DNA of 56,014 nucleotides from Clostridium sp. UBA6640. Lineage in GTDB: Bacteria > Bacillota > Clostridia > Clostridiales > Clostridiaceae. Every line of letters begins with the position of its first letter. The first letter of the stretch is position 1. Below, in pieces: positions 28,360 through 37,433 of this stretch. The position numbers and the translations under genes are program-made. The notes under the pieces were generated by a model. That model searched no databases and was not told the origin of the DNA. It saw only the letters and a list, made by a program, of their open reading frames with translations. The stretch is taken from assembly GCF_002455975.1 (NCBI RefSeq), contig NZ_DKLM01000149.1, positions 1-56,014 of the forward strand, given 5' to 3'.

Positions 28360-28443
28360 TTATTTATGGCACGCTAAATCTGCACCAGTAAATCCATCTT
28401 TGATATCTACAAGCCATTTTATAGTACTTTCTGATAACTTCAT
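28360..28443 (-). pseudogene. short relic reading frame ending in an rlmH-like tail (repeat copy 4)
   Basis: A 27-codon frame (starts MKLSESTIKWLV, ends GADLACHK) has no ribosome binding site and looks like the 3' end of a lost gene. Its last codons, Cys-His-Lys-stop with core TTATTTATGGCACG, align with the rlmH end. The 20 nt beyond the stop (ATCCAAATTTAGTAAAAA at 28337) also match the region just past intact rlmH (51419). About 32 of 38 positions agree between 28337-28374 and 51419-51456. Confidence 0.5.
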
Positions 28444-28609
28444 ACTAATATTGATCTTGGCATTCCATTACCCCCTATTATTGATTATAACTATAAATTA
28501 ATTCATTTCCTCATTTGTATTATGCTAAATTATTAGTTTTCCTTTTCATTTTATTGTATCATTTTGTAACTTTTCCTAGAATTAAATTTATTAATAACTA
28601 TGCTATACC

Positions 28610-28649
28610 AAAAAGATGGTCACTGCTAATTTGCAATAACCATCTTTTT
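28610..28649. terminator. bidirectional terminator of the chemoreceptor gene
   Basis: Stem AAAAAGATGGT / ACCATCTTTTT with an 18-nt loop and U-runs on both strands, 12 nt past the stop of the gene ending at 28662. Confidence 0.75.
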
Positions 28650-28661
28650 ATATTATCTACT

Positions 28662-30128
28662 TTATTCACTTATAGAATTTAATTCATTACATATACCATC
28701 TATTTCGTCATAACTACTTGTTATATCTATTATGCTATTATTAAGCTCGTCAATAGCTGCAAAAATTTCTTCCATAGCACTTGCAGTCGATTCTACAGCT
28801 TCACTAATATTATTTACTGAACTTAATGTATTTTTCATTGTACTTTCAAGCAATGCAGATTGTGATCCAACATTTCCTGAATAACTTAATACATTAGAGG
28901 TATTCCTATTAACATCTTTAAATAATTCTTTAACATCATTTGTATGCTCATTACATAACTCAATTGACTTTTCTTCTCTTAATATTTCTTCTGCAACTGT
29001 CTTTGTTTTATTAGATATATTATTCAATATTAATTCTATTTTATGTGTAGATATTTTTGAATCCTCAGCAAGTTTTCTTACTTCTTCTGCAACCACAGCA
29101 AAACCTCTTCCATGCTCTCCAGCTCTAGCTGCTTCTATTGATGCATTAAGAGCTAATAGATTCGTTTGCTCTGATACTTTTGTAATGCTATTGATAATAT
29201 TAACTATTTCTTTATTTTCATCACTTAATTCATTTATCATGGACACTACACTTAGAATATTTGTATTTACCTTATTCATTTCTGAAGATAATATATCTAC
29301 TTTGCTATTACCTTCTAATACAACATTTTCAGTTGACTTAGATAATTCCTCCATAGTTTTAATAGCATTCGTAACTTCTTCTACTTTTTCTACTCCACCC
29401 TCTATTGAAGATTTCATTCCAATCATTATATCCACTTCTTTGGCTGCACTATTAGCAACGTCGCTTGTAGAACTAGTTATTTCTTCTGCTATTTGTCCTG
29501 CCACAGAAATTCCACTTTTTATTTTCTCATTAGTTGATGTTAAAACTTTTATAGCACTATATATTTTTTCTAGCAACAACTCTGCTCTAGATTTAGCTTC
29601 TTCAGTAGCCTTATGAGTTTCTTCTAAGTCTCTATAAATACTTTTAGTGGTAATTGCATTAATTGATAATATAGCTGATCCTGCTATTATGTACCCTATA
29701 TAAAATACTAATTCATAGTATTCTACGGAAGCAAACAGGGTTGTCTTATAGCCTGTGAAGAAATACACTACAAGTGCTACAGACAAAATTGCTTCAATAA
29801 TTAATATCCTTAAATCTTGATATACACTCATTAATATAACGCCATAATATATCAAAATAAAATTAGCCCAATTTGGGTCTGATATAAACATTATACATAT
29901 AACAACAGTGTACATCATTACCGTATAATACATCGTTTGAATAATGCATTTCTTTTTTATTAATATAAAATCGATTACAGCTAAAGGTATGGAAATCCCA
30001 ACTAATATTAATATGGCATTCCTATCTACCTTTAAAATTATGTTAAAAATTGCTCTCAATACTACGGATGCTATAAATGCCGCCAACATTATTTTATTCT
30101 TCAATTCCGCATTTTTTTTATAATCCAT
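28662..30128 (-). CDS. methyl-accepting chemotaxis protein
   Basis: About 488 residues from the ATG at 30128 (GGGGGG upstream). Roughly six hydrophobic helices occupy residues 12-185, with almost no external domain. A cytoplasmic coiled coil follows, with the highly conserved hairpin tip EQTNLLALNASIEAARAGEH. No HAMP is evident, and no C-terminal CheB/CheR-binding pentapeptide is seen. The multi-helix input resembles receptors that sense membrane, redox or temperature cues. There are no che genes nearby, so it feeds a system encoded elsewhere. Confidence 0.88.
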   Translation of the reverse strand: MDYKKNAELKNKIMLAAFIASVVLRAIFNIILKVDRNAILILVGISIPLAVIDFILIKKKCIIQTMYYTVMMYTVVICIMFISDPNWANFILIYYGVILMSVYQDLRILIIEAILSVALVVYFFTGYKTTLFASVEYYELVFYIGYIIAGSAILSINAITTKSIYRDLEETHKATEEAKSRAELLLEKIYSAIKVLTSTNEKIKSGISVAGQIAEEITSSTSDVANSAAKEVDIMIGMKSSIEGGVEKVEEVTNAIKTMEELSKSTENVVLEGNSKVDILSSEMNKVNTNILSVVSMINELSDENKEIVNIINSITKVSEQTNLLALNASIEAARAGEHGRGFAVVAEEVRKLAEDSKISTHKIELILNNISNKTKTVAEEILREEKSIELCNEHTNDVKELFKDVNRNTSNVLSYSGNVGSQSALLESTMKNTLSSVNNISEAVESTASAMEEIFAAIDELNNSIIDITSSYDEIDGICNELNSISE

Positions 30129-30285
30129 CACTAATCCCCCCTATTTAATATTATATTATTATTCGTAATATTTCTATATAGCTTTATCATATTCTACATT
30201 TTTTGCACAATTTTCTTAATTTATTGAAATATTCTTCGATAATTATAAGTGGACAATTTAACAATATAAGTAAGGTGGCGATAAA

Positions 30286-31284
30286 ATGAGTATAAAAGTT
30301 AAAAACATCAAGTATTACCATCCTAAAACAAGCTATTCTAATGAATATTTTTTGAAGCATTTTTCGGAGCAGAACGTAGATATTTCCGGGTTATTGAATG
30401 TTACTGGAAGAGAACAGAGATATATTTCTGAAGATCTTCATGAAAATTCTTTAACTATGGCTATAGAGGCTTGTAAAAAAGTAATAAGTACTGCAAATAT
30501 AGATGTACAAGATATAAATTTAGTTGTATTTGTATCTTCTACACCAGAATATCTATCTCCTACAAATGCTGTTAAAATTCATGATGCTTTAGGTTTATCT
30601 AAGAATGCAAATGCATATGATATGAATGGTAATTGTTCAGGAATGATCATTGCAATGGATCAAGTCTGTAGAACAATGAAAAGTAATAACAGGATTAAAT
30701 ATAGCTTACTTGTAGGTTCAGATTTATCATTTAGATATTCAAGAAGATCAGAACCTATTACTTATGCTAATTTTGGAGAATCTGCATGTGCTGTTTTACT
30801 AGAAAACACTGAAGATAACATATCAGATTTCATAGATAGTTCATCTTACGTAGATAGTTCATTAAACTGCTATATAAAATTTCCTTATGATGGCCTTTCT
30901 AAGATATTACCAATAGATGGAGATGCACCAAAAGATAATAGACTAATAGAATGGCTAAATTTTAATACAGATGATGCATTCGCAAGTTCTGTTGATTCAA
31001 TAAATGAAATACTAGGACGAAATAATCTAACTAAAAATGATGTTAAATTATATTGCTTATCTCAATTTGCAAAGAAAAATATTGATATGATAAGAGAGAC
31101 TTTAGAAGAGCCAGAACACAAATTTCCATTTGTAGGTGACAGATTTGGATATACAAGTGTTACAAGCCCATTTATGGCCTTAGCGGATTCTGTTTCAAAT
31201 GGTAATCTTAAACGTGGAGATTATGTTATTTTATGGACAGTTGGAGCTGGTGTAGTTGCTTCATGTATACTACTTAGATATTAA
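30286..31284 (+). CDS. ketoacyl-ACP synthase III-like protein with altered catalytic triad
   Basis: The product has 332 residues, the usual KAS III length. The nucleophile is kept (DMNGNCSGM, Cys117). Aligned with FabH, the His of the PHQAN motif is replaced (CLSQFAKK, Ser259) and the Asn of GNTSAAS is replaced (FGYTSVTS, Tyr289). Without these residues decarboxylative condensation is unlikely, so an acyl-transfer or other Cys-dependent function is more plausible. AGGTGG precedes the ATG. It converges on a radical SAM/methyltransferase operon, and the shared terminator lies between them. It is not the housekeeping fabH. Confidence 0.8.
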   Translation: MSIKVKNIKYYHPKTSYSNEYFLKHFSEQNVDISGLLNVTGREQRYISEDLHENSLTMAIEACKKVISTANIDVQDINLVVFVSSTPEYLSPTNAVKIHDALGLSKNANAYDMNGNCSGMIIAMDQVCRTMKSNNRIKYSLLVGSDLSFRYSRRSEPITYANFGESACAVLLENTEDNISDFIDSSSYVDSSLNCYIKFPYDGLSKILPIDGDAPKDNRLIEWLNFNTDDAFASSVDSINEILGRNNLTKNDVKLYCLSQFAKKNIDMIRETLEEPEHKFPFVGDRFGYTSVTSPFMALADSVSNGNLKRGDYVILWTVGAGVVASCILLRY

Positions 31285-31347
31285 TATTAGATTACAAAGT
31301 CAGATGTAAACTTTTTGATTTAAATTGAGTACTAGCCTTCTATAGGC

Positions 31348-31380
31348 TAAAAAAGCTGTAGTTTTATCTACAGCTTTTTA
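31348..31380. terminator. bidirectional terminator between convergent genes
   Basis: Stem TAAAAAAGCTGTAG / CTACAGCTTTTTA with a 6-nt loop and U-runs on both strands. It separates the KAS III-like gene from the radical SAM/SPASM gene. Confidence 0.85.
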
Positions 31381-31398
31381 ACAATTTGTATTTAAATG

Positions 31399-32676
31399 CT
31401 ATTTATGCAAATCCCTATAGTATTTTGGATATTTATCACTTTTATTTTTATCACAAATGCTTATTGCCTTTTCCTTATTAAGTGGCAGCATACCCTCTGA
31501 TTGCTTAAATACTTCTCTATTCACCTTCTGAGCAAAGCACCCTATTTTAGGTTTACCAATATAATTTTTCATTTCAATCCAAAGGCTTTTTATAGATTCT
31601 TCTTTTACATTTCCAAATTTCATAGGTACAAAATCACAAGGATACAACTCTCCTGAAGCACTTATATAGGAATGTTGATTTCCTGCACCGCAACCAAATT
31701 TCCCTTCACTTTCTGTATACGCAAAACTTGTTATCTTAGGTAAATCACTTCTTTTATTTGCCTTATGCTGTATTTTTATAAGCTTTTCTCTATCGCTTTC
31801 ATCATAAAACACATTGTTTAATTGCTTTTCAGTTAAAAGATTTCCGCTTAATATAGGCTCTAGTATTTTTACTTCATGGGCACCATTATCTTTTGCAAGC
31901 TTAAATAGCCTAAACAGTTTTTCTTCATCAATGTTCTCCTTTAGTATAACTGTTTGTGCCATAGTATATAGCCCTGCCTTATTTGCATTTCTAAGTGCCT
32001 CAAGTGCATAATCAAAAGCATTTTCACTGTTTCTATTCTTATTATGCTTCTCTTTATCATAGGAATCTAAGCTTATTCCTATACCAAATAGCCCACTATC
32101 CTTTAATTTTTTTGCTTTTTCATAGCTTAAATTAAAGCCGCTAGTAAACAAAATTGATGTGCTTCTACTATCTATAGCCCTTATAATATCAAATATATCC
32201 TCACGTACTAAGGGTTCTCCTCCTGTTATTCCAATAATAGGCACATTCATATCTTGAAGCTCACTTATAACCCTAACCCATTCTTCCTTTGTTAATTCCT
32301 TTTCCGCTGCCCTATTTTTTGCACTGCAATAAAGACAATTATTAGGGCATTTATTTGTTACACATAAGTACATAGATATAGGTGCAGTTCTTTTAGCATA
32401 CATTTGCTTTGTAAATATATTTATAGGTTCATCTACTGCTAAGATATTTTGTATAAATGATTTAGTTGGAAAAGGTGGAAAAAAGGTGCTCAATATGTAT
32501 TTATCCTCATGCTTTACTATCTTTTCTCCCTCTAGAATACCCTTCATCATTTTTATGTATTTTAATAGAGTGAAATTCTCATCTTCTTTTAAAATATTAT
32601 AAATTTCTAATATGCCCTTTAGAACATTTTTATCTATAGCCATCTTTGTCATGATTTTTAAATTATTAATACTCAT
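31399..32676 (-). CDS. radical SAM/SPASM domain protein
   Basis: The product has 425 residues. The cluster motif is CPNNCLYC near 106-113 and GGEPLVRED follows. A SPASM-type C-terminal region contains FGCGAGNQHSYISASGELYP with CDFVPMKFGN and a later Cys, enough for an auxiliary iron-sulfur cluster. SPASM proteins modify peptides or act in cofactor or natural product maturation. Here there is no obvious precursor peptide; two methyltransferases lie directly upstream in the same operon (6 nt gap), so the pathway probably combines radical chemistry and methylation. Confidence 0.85.
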   Translation of the reverse strand: MSINNLKIMTKMAIDKNVLKGILEIYNILKEDENFTLLKYIKMMKGILEGEKIVKHEDKYILSTFFPPFPTKSFIQNILAVDEPINIFTKQMYAKRTAPISMYLCVTNKCPNNCLYCSAKNRAAEKELTKEEWVRVISELQDMNVPIIGITGGEPLVREDIFDIIRAIDSRSTSILFTSGFNLSYEKAKKLKDSGLFGIGISLDSYDKEKHNKNRNSENAFDYALEALRNANKAGLYTMAQTVILKENIDEEKLFRLFKLAKDNGAHEVKILEPILSGNLLTEKQLNNVFYDESDREKLIKIQHKANKRSDLPKITSFAYTESEGKFGCGAGNQHSYISASGELYPCDFVPMKFGNVKEESIKSLWIEMKNYIGKPKIGCFAQKVNREVFKQSEGMLPLNKEKAISICDKNKSDKYPKYYRDLHK

Positions 32677-32682
32677 TTATTT

Positions 32683-33546
32683 CTATTCCTTCCTAAAGAT
32701 ACCATATGCAAATTTATGATTTATCTCATACATTCCATTTTTATATTTTTCTTTTTTTATTTTTTCAATTATTAAAGGTTTAACTTCATTGTAGTTGTTA
32801 AAAATTTTTCTAGTTCCTGCTGCTGCCCCAGTTATATTCAGCCACTGTAAAAGCTCCTCTGGCTCTTTAAAATTAAAGAAAACCTCGCCTTCTTCTACCT
32901 CCAAAGCTTTAAATCCGTATTGGCTGCACCATTTAACTAATCCGTTCTTTCCTTTAGGTAAATTCAATTTTATATCCATAGGCTTAATTACTTCCTTTTG
33001 TTTCTCATTCATAACCTTTAAAAAAATACTTTCTATTTTATCCAAGGTTCCTTCAACATTTGTGATTATTGCTAATATGCCTCCTGGTTTTAAAACTCTA
33101 TTAAAAAGTTCTAATAGCTCATTATGTTCAAAATAAGAAAGTGCCCAACCAAAAAATATAACATCATATTTTTCATTAGTAGTTTTTAAAAATTCAATAC
33201 CATCACTCTGAATAGCTGTCACTCTAGAATCATTGATATTCAAAAGCTTTTCAAGCATTTTATTTGACTGGTCTACAGAAGTAATTTTATATTTTACAGA
33301 TTTATTTAATAAACTTTTTGTTATGTAGCCTGTCCCACAAGCGAAATCGAGTATTTTTAATTCACTATCTGTTTCTATGTACTTTGAATGTATAATATTG
33401 TCTGTATATCTACTCATTTCTTTAAGCCAAAAATGATATGTCTCTGAAACTTTATCATACTCTTCTTTATAGTCATCCTTGTTTACAACTTCTTTTTTTA
33501 TAAGCTTATATCCAAGCTTGGAGTAGAACCATATTTTATTTATCAT
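32683..33546 (-). CDS. class I SAM-dependent methyltransferase
   Basis: The product has 287 residues. The SAM-binding motif I is LKILDFACGTGYITKSLL, followed by SVDQSNKMLEKL and YDVIFFGWALSYFEH. The first 50 residues are an extra helical part and the C-terminal third is a variable substrate cap. The gene overlaps the preceding methyltransferase by 4 nt (ATGA), so translation is coupled. The substrate is not evident; the neighbouring SPASM gene suggests a shared small molecule. Confidence 0.85.
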   Translation of the reverse strand: MINKIWFYSKLGYKLIKKEVVNKDDYKEEYDKVSETYHFWLKEMSRYTDNIIHSKYIETDSELKILDFACGTGYITKSLLNKSVKYKITSVDQSNKMLEKLLNINDSRVTAIQSDGIEFLKTTNEKYDVIFFGWALSYFEHNELLELFNRVLKPGGILAIITNVEGTLDKIESIFLKVMNEKQKEVIKPMDIKLNLPKGKNGLVKWCSQYGFKALEVEEGEVFFNFKEPEELLQWLNITGAAAGTRKIFNNYNEVKPLIIEKIKKEKYKNGMYEINHKFAYGIFRKE

Positions 33547-34118
33547 CTTTTCTCTCCTACAAATATAAAATAATACCCCTTATCATAAACCTTTTGTATG
33601 TAAAAACATTCCTTTAATAAACTCCTAACTTCATCTCTAGTTCTAAAAAATAATCGTCCAAATAGAGTAAATTCAAATGCTCTCAGTAATTTTGTTTTTA
33701 TGTGCTTTCTATGAAAGTCCATCATAACTATCTTCCCACCATGCTTTAATATTCTATTTACTTCAACTATAAGGTCTTTTTGTTCTTTAATATGATGGAA
33801 AACATCACTTAATATTACTATATCAATAGAATTGTCCTCAAATGGAGCTTTCAGAGCATTTCCCCTTATGCACACCAAATTTTCCCCTTGATTTACCATT
33901 GAAAGCATCTTCTCACTTTCATCAAGTACATATACAGTCTTACAACTATTACAAATATACTTAGCTAACTTTCCAGTTCCCCCACCTATATCTACAATTA
34001 CATCATGTTTATTAATATTTGCAGCAGACTTTATTTCTTCATGTTTATATAAATTAAACATAGCCATAAATTTATCATAATGCTTGTAAACCTTATCAAA
34101 ATCTTTTATGTCTTTCAT
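33543..34118 (-). CDS. class I SAM-dependent methyltransferase (UbiE/MenG-like)
   Basis: About 191 residues from the ATG at 34118, preceded by GAGGGAGGGG; the longer frame to 34145 lacks a site. Motif I is VIVDIGGGTGKLAKYI, with VYVLDESEKMLSM and the ILSDVFHHIKEQ box typical of UbiE/COQ5-type enzymes. It is the first gene of the three-gene operon. A role in quinone synthesis is not supported by context. Confidence 0.85.
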   Translation of the reverse strand: MKDIKDFDKVYKHYDKFMAMFNLYKHEEIKSAANINKHDVIVDIGGGTGKLAKYICNSCKTVYVLDESEKMLSMVNQGENLVCIRGNALKAPFEDNSIDIVILSDVFHHIKEQKDLIVEVNRILKHGGKIVMMDFHRKHIKTKLLRAFEFTLFGRLFFRTRDEVRSLLKECFYIQKVYDKGYYFIFVGEKR

Positions 34119-34423
34119 AAGCACCCCTCCCTCAGCAGTTAACATTGTAAGCCATTATCAGTAGCTCCTTTAGCTTTATATCCTGTACCTACATTTTAAG
34201 TAAATTATGCAAATACTTTATCACTTTATTATACCGCAGTTATATGTATATATAGTATATTTAAAATATTTTTTAAAAGAGCTTATATTTTAGATAGTTA
34301 TTGCAACATTTAATGTTCTAATCACTAGAAGAGGCTGCCGATTTCATCATTAAAAACTACTAAATTAAAGCTACTATCTCTGACCTTTTGTATTCAAGTT
34401 TTAACTATATTTTTATATAAATA

Positions 34424-34456
34424 TAGCTAGTAAAACTTAATTAATTTTACTAGCTA
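34424..34456. terminator. intrinsic terminator
   Basis: Stem TAGCTAGTAAAA / TTTTACTAGCTA with a 9-nt loop, about 100 nt beyond the stop of the gene ending at 34558. The remainder of the gap 34146-34557 is AT-rich with no gene that I can see. Confidence 0.65.
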
Positions 34457-34557
34457 CTTTTGTAATATAGTATTTGTCCAATTAGGCATTTATACATTGA
34501 AATTATGTAATAAACTAATAATACTTTTAATATCGTCACTTTAATTCAGAATTTCCC

Positions 34558-35175
34558 TTATAGTAAATATCTAAAATCACAATATCTACTCCCATTTGCA
34601 ATAGTACCAGTTCGTGATAATTTAATTCCCATTATTTCCGCTGTTAAATAATCGAATTTGCACAAATACTTAGCTAAACTTTCTACATTTTCATCTTTAC
34701 ATAATTTACATATACCACATTCTAAATAATCAACACCATAATCATATTCCTTACATTTTGGATATACCTTTGCCACCCAAGTATTTTTATATTTGAGTAC
34801 GTCTATATTTTCAGACCATAATAAACGTTTTTCATACATACTCTCGCTTAAGTATCTTTTAGCACTTGGATTTAATGCTTTGAAAATTTTTGATTTTCTA
34901 AGTCCATCTTCCATTAAAGAATAGCATTCATCAGCACTTGCATATGATTCCATAGATCTACATAACGCAATAAAATATGCACATGTAATATATGGCGACT
35001 TCATTCTATCTTTCGGACCTAATTCACCTGCTCTAGCAATAATACTTTTATATTCATCATATACTTTTTTTAATAATATTTGACCTTTTTCCATTCCTGC
35101 CATGCTTAAAACTTTCTTTTTACAAACCTGTATAAATAATTTTCCTTCAAGTATACACATTATATCAAATTTCAT
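34558..35175 (-). CDS. L-2-amino-thiazoline-4-carboxylic acid hydrolase family protein
   Basis: The product has 205 residues. The C-terminal block YLECGICKLCKDENVESLAK, then YLCKFDYLTAEIMGIKL and SRTGTIANGSRYCDFRY matches the ATC hydrolase family, with conserved Cys, Asp and Arg residues. Named members convert 2-aminothiazoline-4-carboxylate to S-carbamoyl-cysteine, but most clostridial members are uncharacterised and probably act on other small molecules. AGGGGG precedes the ATG at 35175. It is a single gene with its own terminator. Confidence 0.85.
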   Translation of the reverse strand: MKFDIMCILEGKLFIQVCKKKVLSMAGMEKGQILLKKVYDEYKSIIARAGELGPKDRMKSPYITCAYFIALCRSMESYASADECYSLMEDGLRKSKIFKALNPSAKRYLSESMYEKRLLWSENIDVLKYKNTWVAKVYPKCKEYDYGVDYLECGICKLCKDENVESLAKYLCKFDYLTAEIMGIKLSRTGTIANGSRYCDFRYLL

Positions 35176-35337
35176 ATATCCCCCTATTTTTTTACACTTT
35201 AAAACTTCTATTAGTCTAGTGTACTTTACTAATATTTCCCAAATTAGTTACAGAATAAGCCAATAATACTTTAATCCCATTTGCTTACTTTCTATCTCTT
35301 AAGCATCGCTCTTTATTTTGATTTTCAATAAATATGC

Positions 35338-36453
35338 TTATTTTCTTCCGTATGTAATAAGCAACCCTTGTACTTTTAAAAATGATTTTCTACTTTCAGT
35401 ATTTCTAAAATATTCCGCTATTTTAGATTGCATTTTAATGTAGGCTTCTGCCTCAGCCCTATCAATTCCTCGATTCATAAATAATTCAATAGTGCTTTCC
35501 CGACTAGACATGCTAAAGGATTCGTCCCATCCATTGATTTCAATAAAGTCCTGTACCTTCTCCTCATAATCCTGTGTATCAGGGTTTACATACATCACTC
35601 TGTCATTCATACGAATATCAATATCCTTTAAGCCCAACTGTTGCATATAAAATGGTAACCGCATTCCGATTGCGTAATCTCTACCTTCACATTCCAATTC
35701 TTTCTTCCACACCTTATGAAAATCGAAGGCTGTGCAAAGATAATCATAACTAATGTCATCAAAATATAATCCATTATTTTCAAACTCTCGATTGACATCT
35801 ACACAAGCAACAATGCCATCTTTCTTAACGGAAGCCACCATTTTTTTTAATACTTCCATCGGTTTGTTCATATGTCGCAAGCCGGCCTGACAAATAGCTA
35901 TATCATATTTTTTATCTATTTCAAGAGAATATATATCTGATACGATGAAATTTGCATTAACCTCCATATCATTAAAACTTAATTTAGCTCTATTGATAAA
36001 ATATTCATTATCAACCCCTGTATAGGTACTTCCATTAGGTAAAAACTCAAGCAACTGCTTTCCTAAGTAACCTTCTCCACACCTAAATTCAATAACATCA
36101 ATTGGCGATTCTACATGCCAAACATTTTTTACAAGAAATCTTAGATAGTCATCGTTCCAAAAATATTTTCTATTTTTATAAAGCTTATCCGTCTTTCCAT
36201 TCCAACTATCACGATTATCTGAATTCCTTGGTATGTATGCCTGATGTTGCAGTGGTTTTAGCCCTAATAATTCATCTACAGAAACATTAAAATACTCAGC
36301 TATACTTGGCAATAGGGTAATATCAGGCATCGTCGTGCCAGTCTCTCATTTGCTAACTGATTGAAATGATACACTTAATACATCTGCCAAATCTTGCTGC
36401 CCTATCCCTTTAGATTTCCTCAATTCTGCAATTTTAAGTTTAACTGTTGTCAT
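35338..36453 (-). pseudogene. XRE-type HTH/SAM methyltransferase fusion interrupted by a TGA
   Basis: Starting at the ATG at 36453, which has a strong AAGGAGGTCATTAT site, the frame reads an XRE HTH (KIAELRKSKGIGQQDLADVL, then SFQSVSK) and meets TGA at 36346-36348. The same frame continues ETGTTMPDITLLPSIAEYFN, then a class I methyltransferase domain (VIEFRCGEGYLGKQLLEF, IAICQAGLRHMNKP) to 35338. The stop replaces the Trp of the conserved SKWE motif (TGG to TGA). Without it the protein would have 371 residues. A shortened protein might start at Met in MPDITLL (36330), but it lacks a good site and would lose the DNA-binding helix. Confidence 0.85.
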
Positions 36454-36559
36454 ATAATGACCTCCTTAAATTTAATAACTTAATGCTAACATAGGCATTC
36501 AGTCAAACCTATAACGCAACCTGCGAATCAACTCGCATATTAGTTGAAAAAATAATTTT

Positions 36560-37063
36560 TCACTTTATTACATCCTGATAAATCATATCCACTATTTCAT
36601 TTAAGCTTAATTCTTTATTTAGACATACCTCTGGAATGATACCTAACAAATCTTTTTCATTCCACCATCTTCTCATTTCATTTTCTCCAAATTCATGTGC
36701 ATTAGGTTTTTGTTTATGTCGATTTAAGGTTTCTTCAAAAGGTATATCGAAGTAATATGCAAAAATTTGATCACCAAATTCGTCAAGTAAATTTTCAAAT
36801 AGCTTTCTATACCACTCTGAATTTAAAATTCCTTCTAAAATTACAATATTACAATGTTTTTTCCCATATAGTGCAAGTTCATTTAATAATTTGCTTGCTT
36901 CTGTATCAGGTCCATCTTTCACAAATAGCATTTCTCTTCTAACAACATCTTGTGAAATCAGCATTGTACCATGTCCAAATTTCTTTTGTAATGCCTTACC
37001 TGTTGTAGTTTTACCGCTTCCTGAATTGCCCCTTAGTATTATTAACTTTATTAACTTATCCAT
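36560..37063 (-). CDS. P-loop kinase (zeta-toxin/AAA-type small NTPase)
   Basis: The product has 167 residues. Walker A is LRGNSGSGKTTTGKAL at about 10-25. The following helices (MLISQDVVRREML, IVILEGILNS, AYYFDIPFEETLNRHKQKP) resemble small-molecule kinases. No antitoxin gene is adjacent, so a toxin role is not supported; phosphorylation of a nucleoside, sugar or antibiotic is equally possible. GAAAGGAAAT precedes the ATG at 37063. Confidence 0.75.
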   Translation of the reverse strand: MDKLIKLIILRGNSGSGKTTTGKALQKKFGHGTMLISQDVVRREMLFVKDGPDTEASKLLNELALYGKKHCNIVILEGILNSEWYRKLFENLLDEFGDQIFAYYFDIPFEETLNRHKQKPNAHEFGENEMRRWWNEKDLLGIIPEVCLNKELSLNEIVDMIYQDVIK

Positions 37064-37191
37064 CTACTATATATTTCCTTTCAAATTGATTAAATCATAT
37101 TTCATCCTATATTTAAAAGGCATATTAGCACCGCCTCATCTACCATTAACTGTAACACTTTTTGTAAATATTGTATATTAAAATCATTTTA

Positions 37192-37291
37192 TTACTTATG
37201 ACACGGTATTTCTACTTATATGAATAGCTTTAGGCAAGTTATATCGACCCCTAAGTCTATTTTCTACTTTTATTTATAGCAGCGTTCTTCC
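37192..37291 (-). repeat. two rlmH 3'-end repeats in tandem (copies 5 and 6)
   Basis: At 37192-37206 TTACTTATGACACGG reads Pro-Cys-His-Lys-stop on the minus strand. At 37270-37291 TTATTTATAGCAGCG with TTCTTCC is a more decayed copy (Cys-Tyr-Lys-stop). Between them (37207-37269) lies a degenerate copy of the TAGCTTTAGGCAAGTTATA terminator-like block found at 7937 and 9672. Sequences at 37320-37365 match 12120-12160. No gene occurs in the gap 37064-37433; it is a junction built from repeat remnants. Confidence 0.55.
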
Positions 37292-37433
37292 TATCACCTC
37301 TAAGTTTTTCTTTACTTTATTCTCCTATATATTTTCTACATAATTAGATATCATTCTAAAGTATTATTAGGAATTCTCAATTCAAAATCTAAACCATTAG
37401 AATAATCCTCATTAAACTTATACTATAAATTGT

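Noticed and set aside
16334..36453. Recoding of TGA as Trp or another amino acid
   Set aside because: The two genes with internal stops show TGA at a Gly position, TAA at a Ser position and TGA at a Trp position. The other genes use TGG for Trp and TGA as a normal stop, so independent nonsense mutations fit better.
36560..37063. Zeta toxin of a toxin-antitoxin pair
   Set aside because: It has a P-loop kinase pattern, but no epsilon-like antitoxin gene is adjacent and the length is short for zeta.
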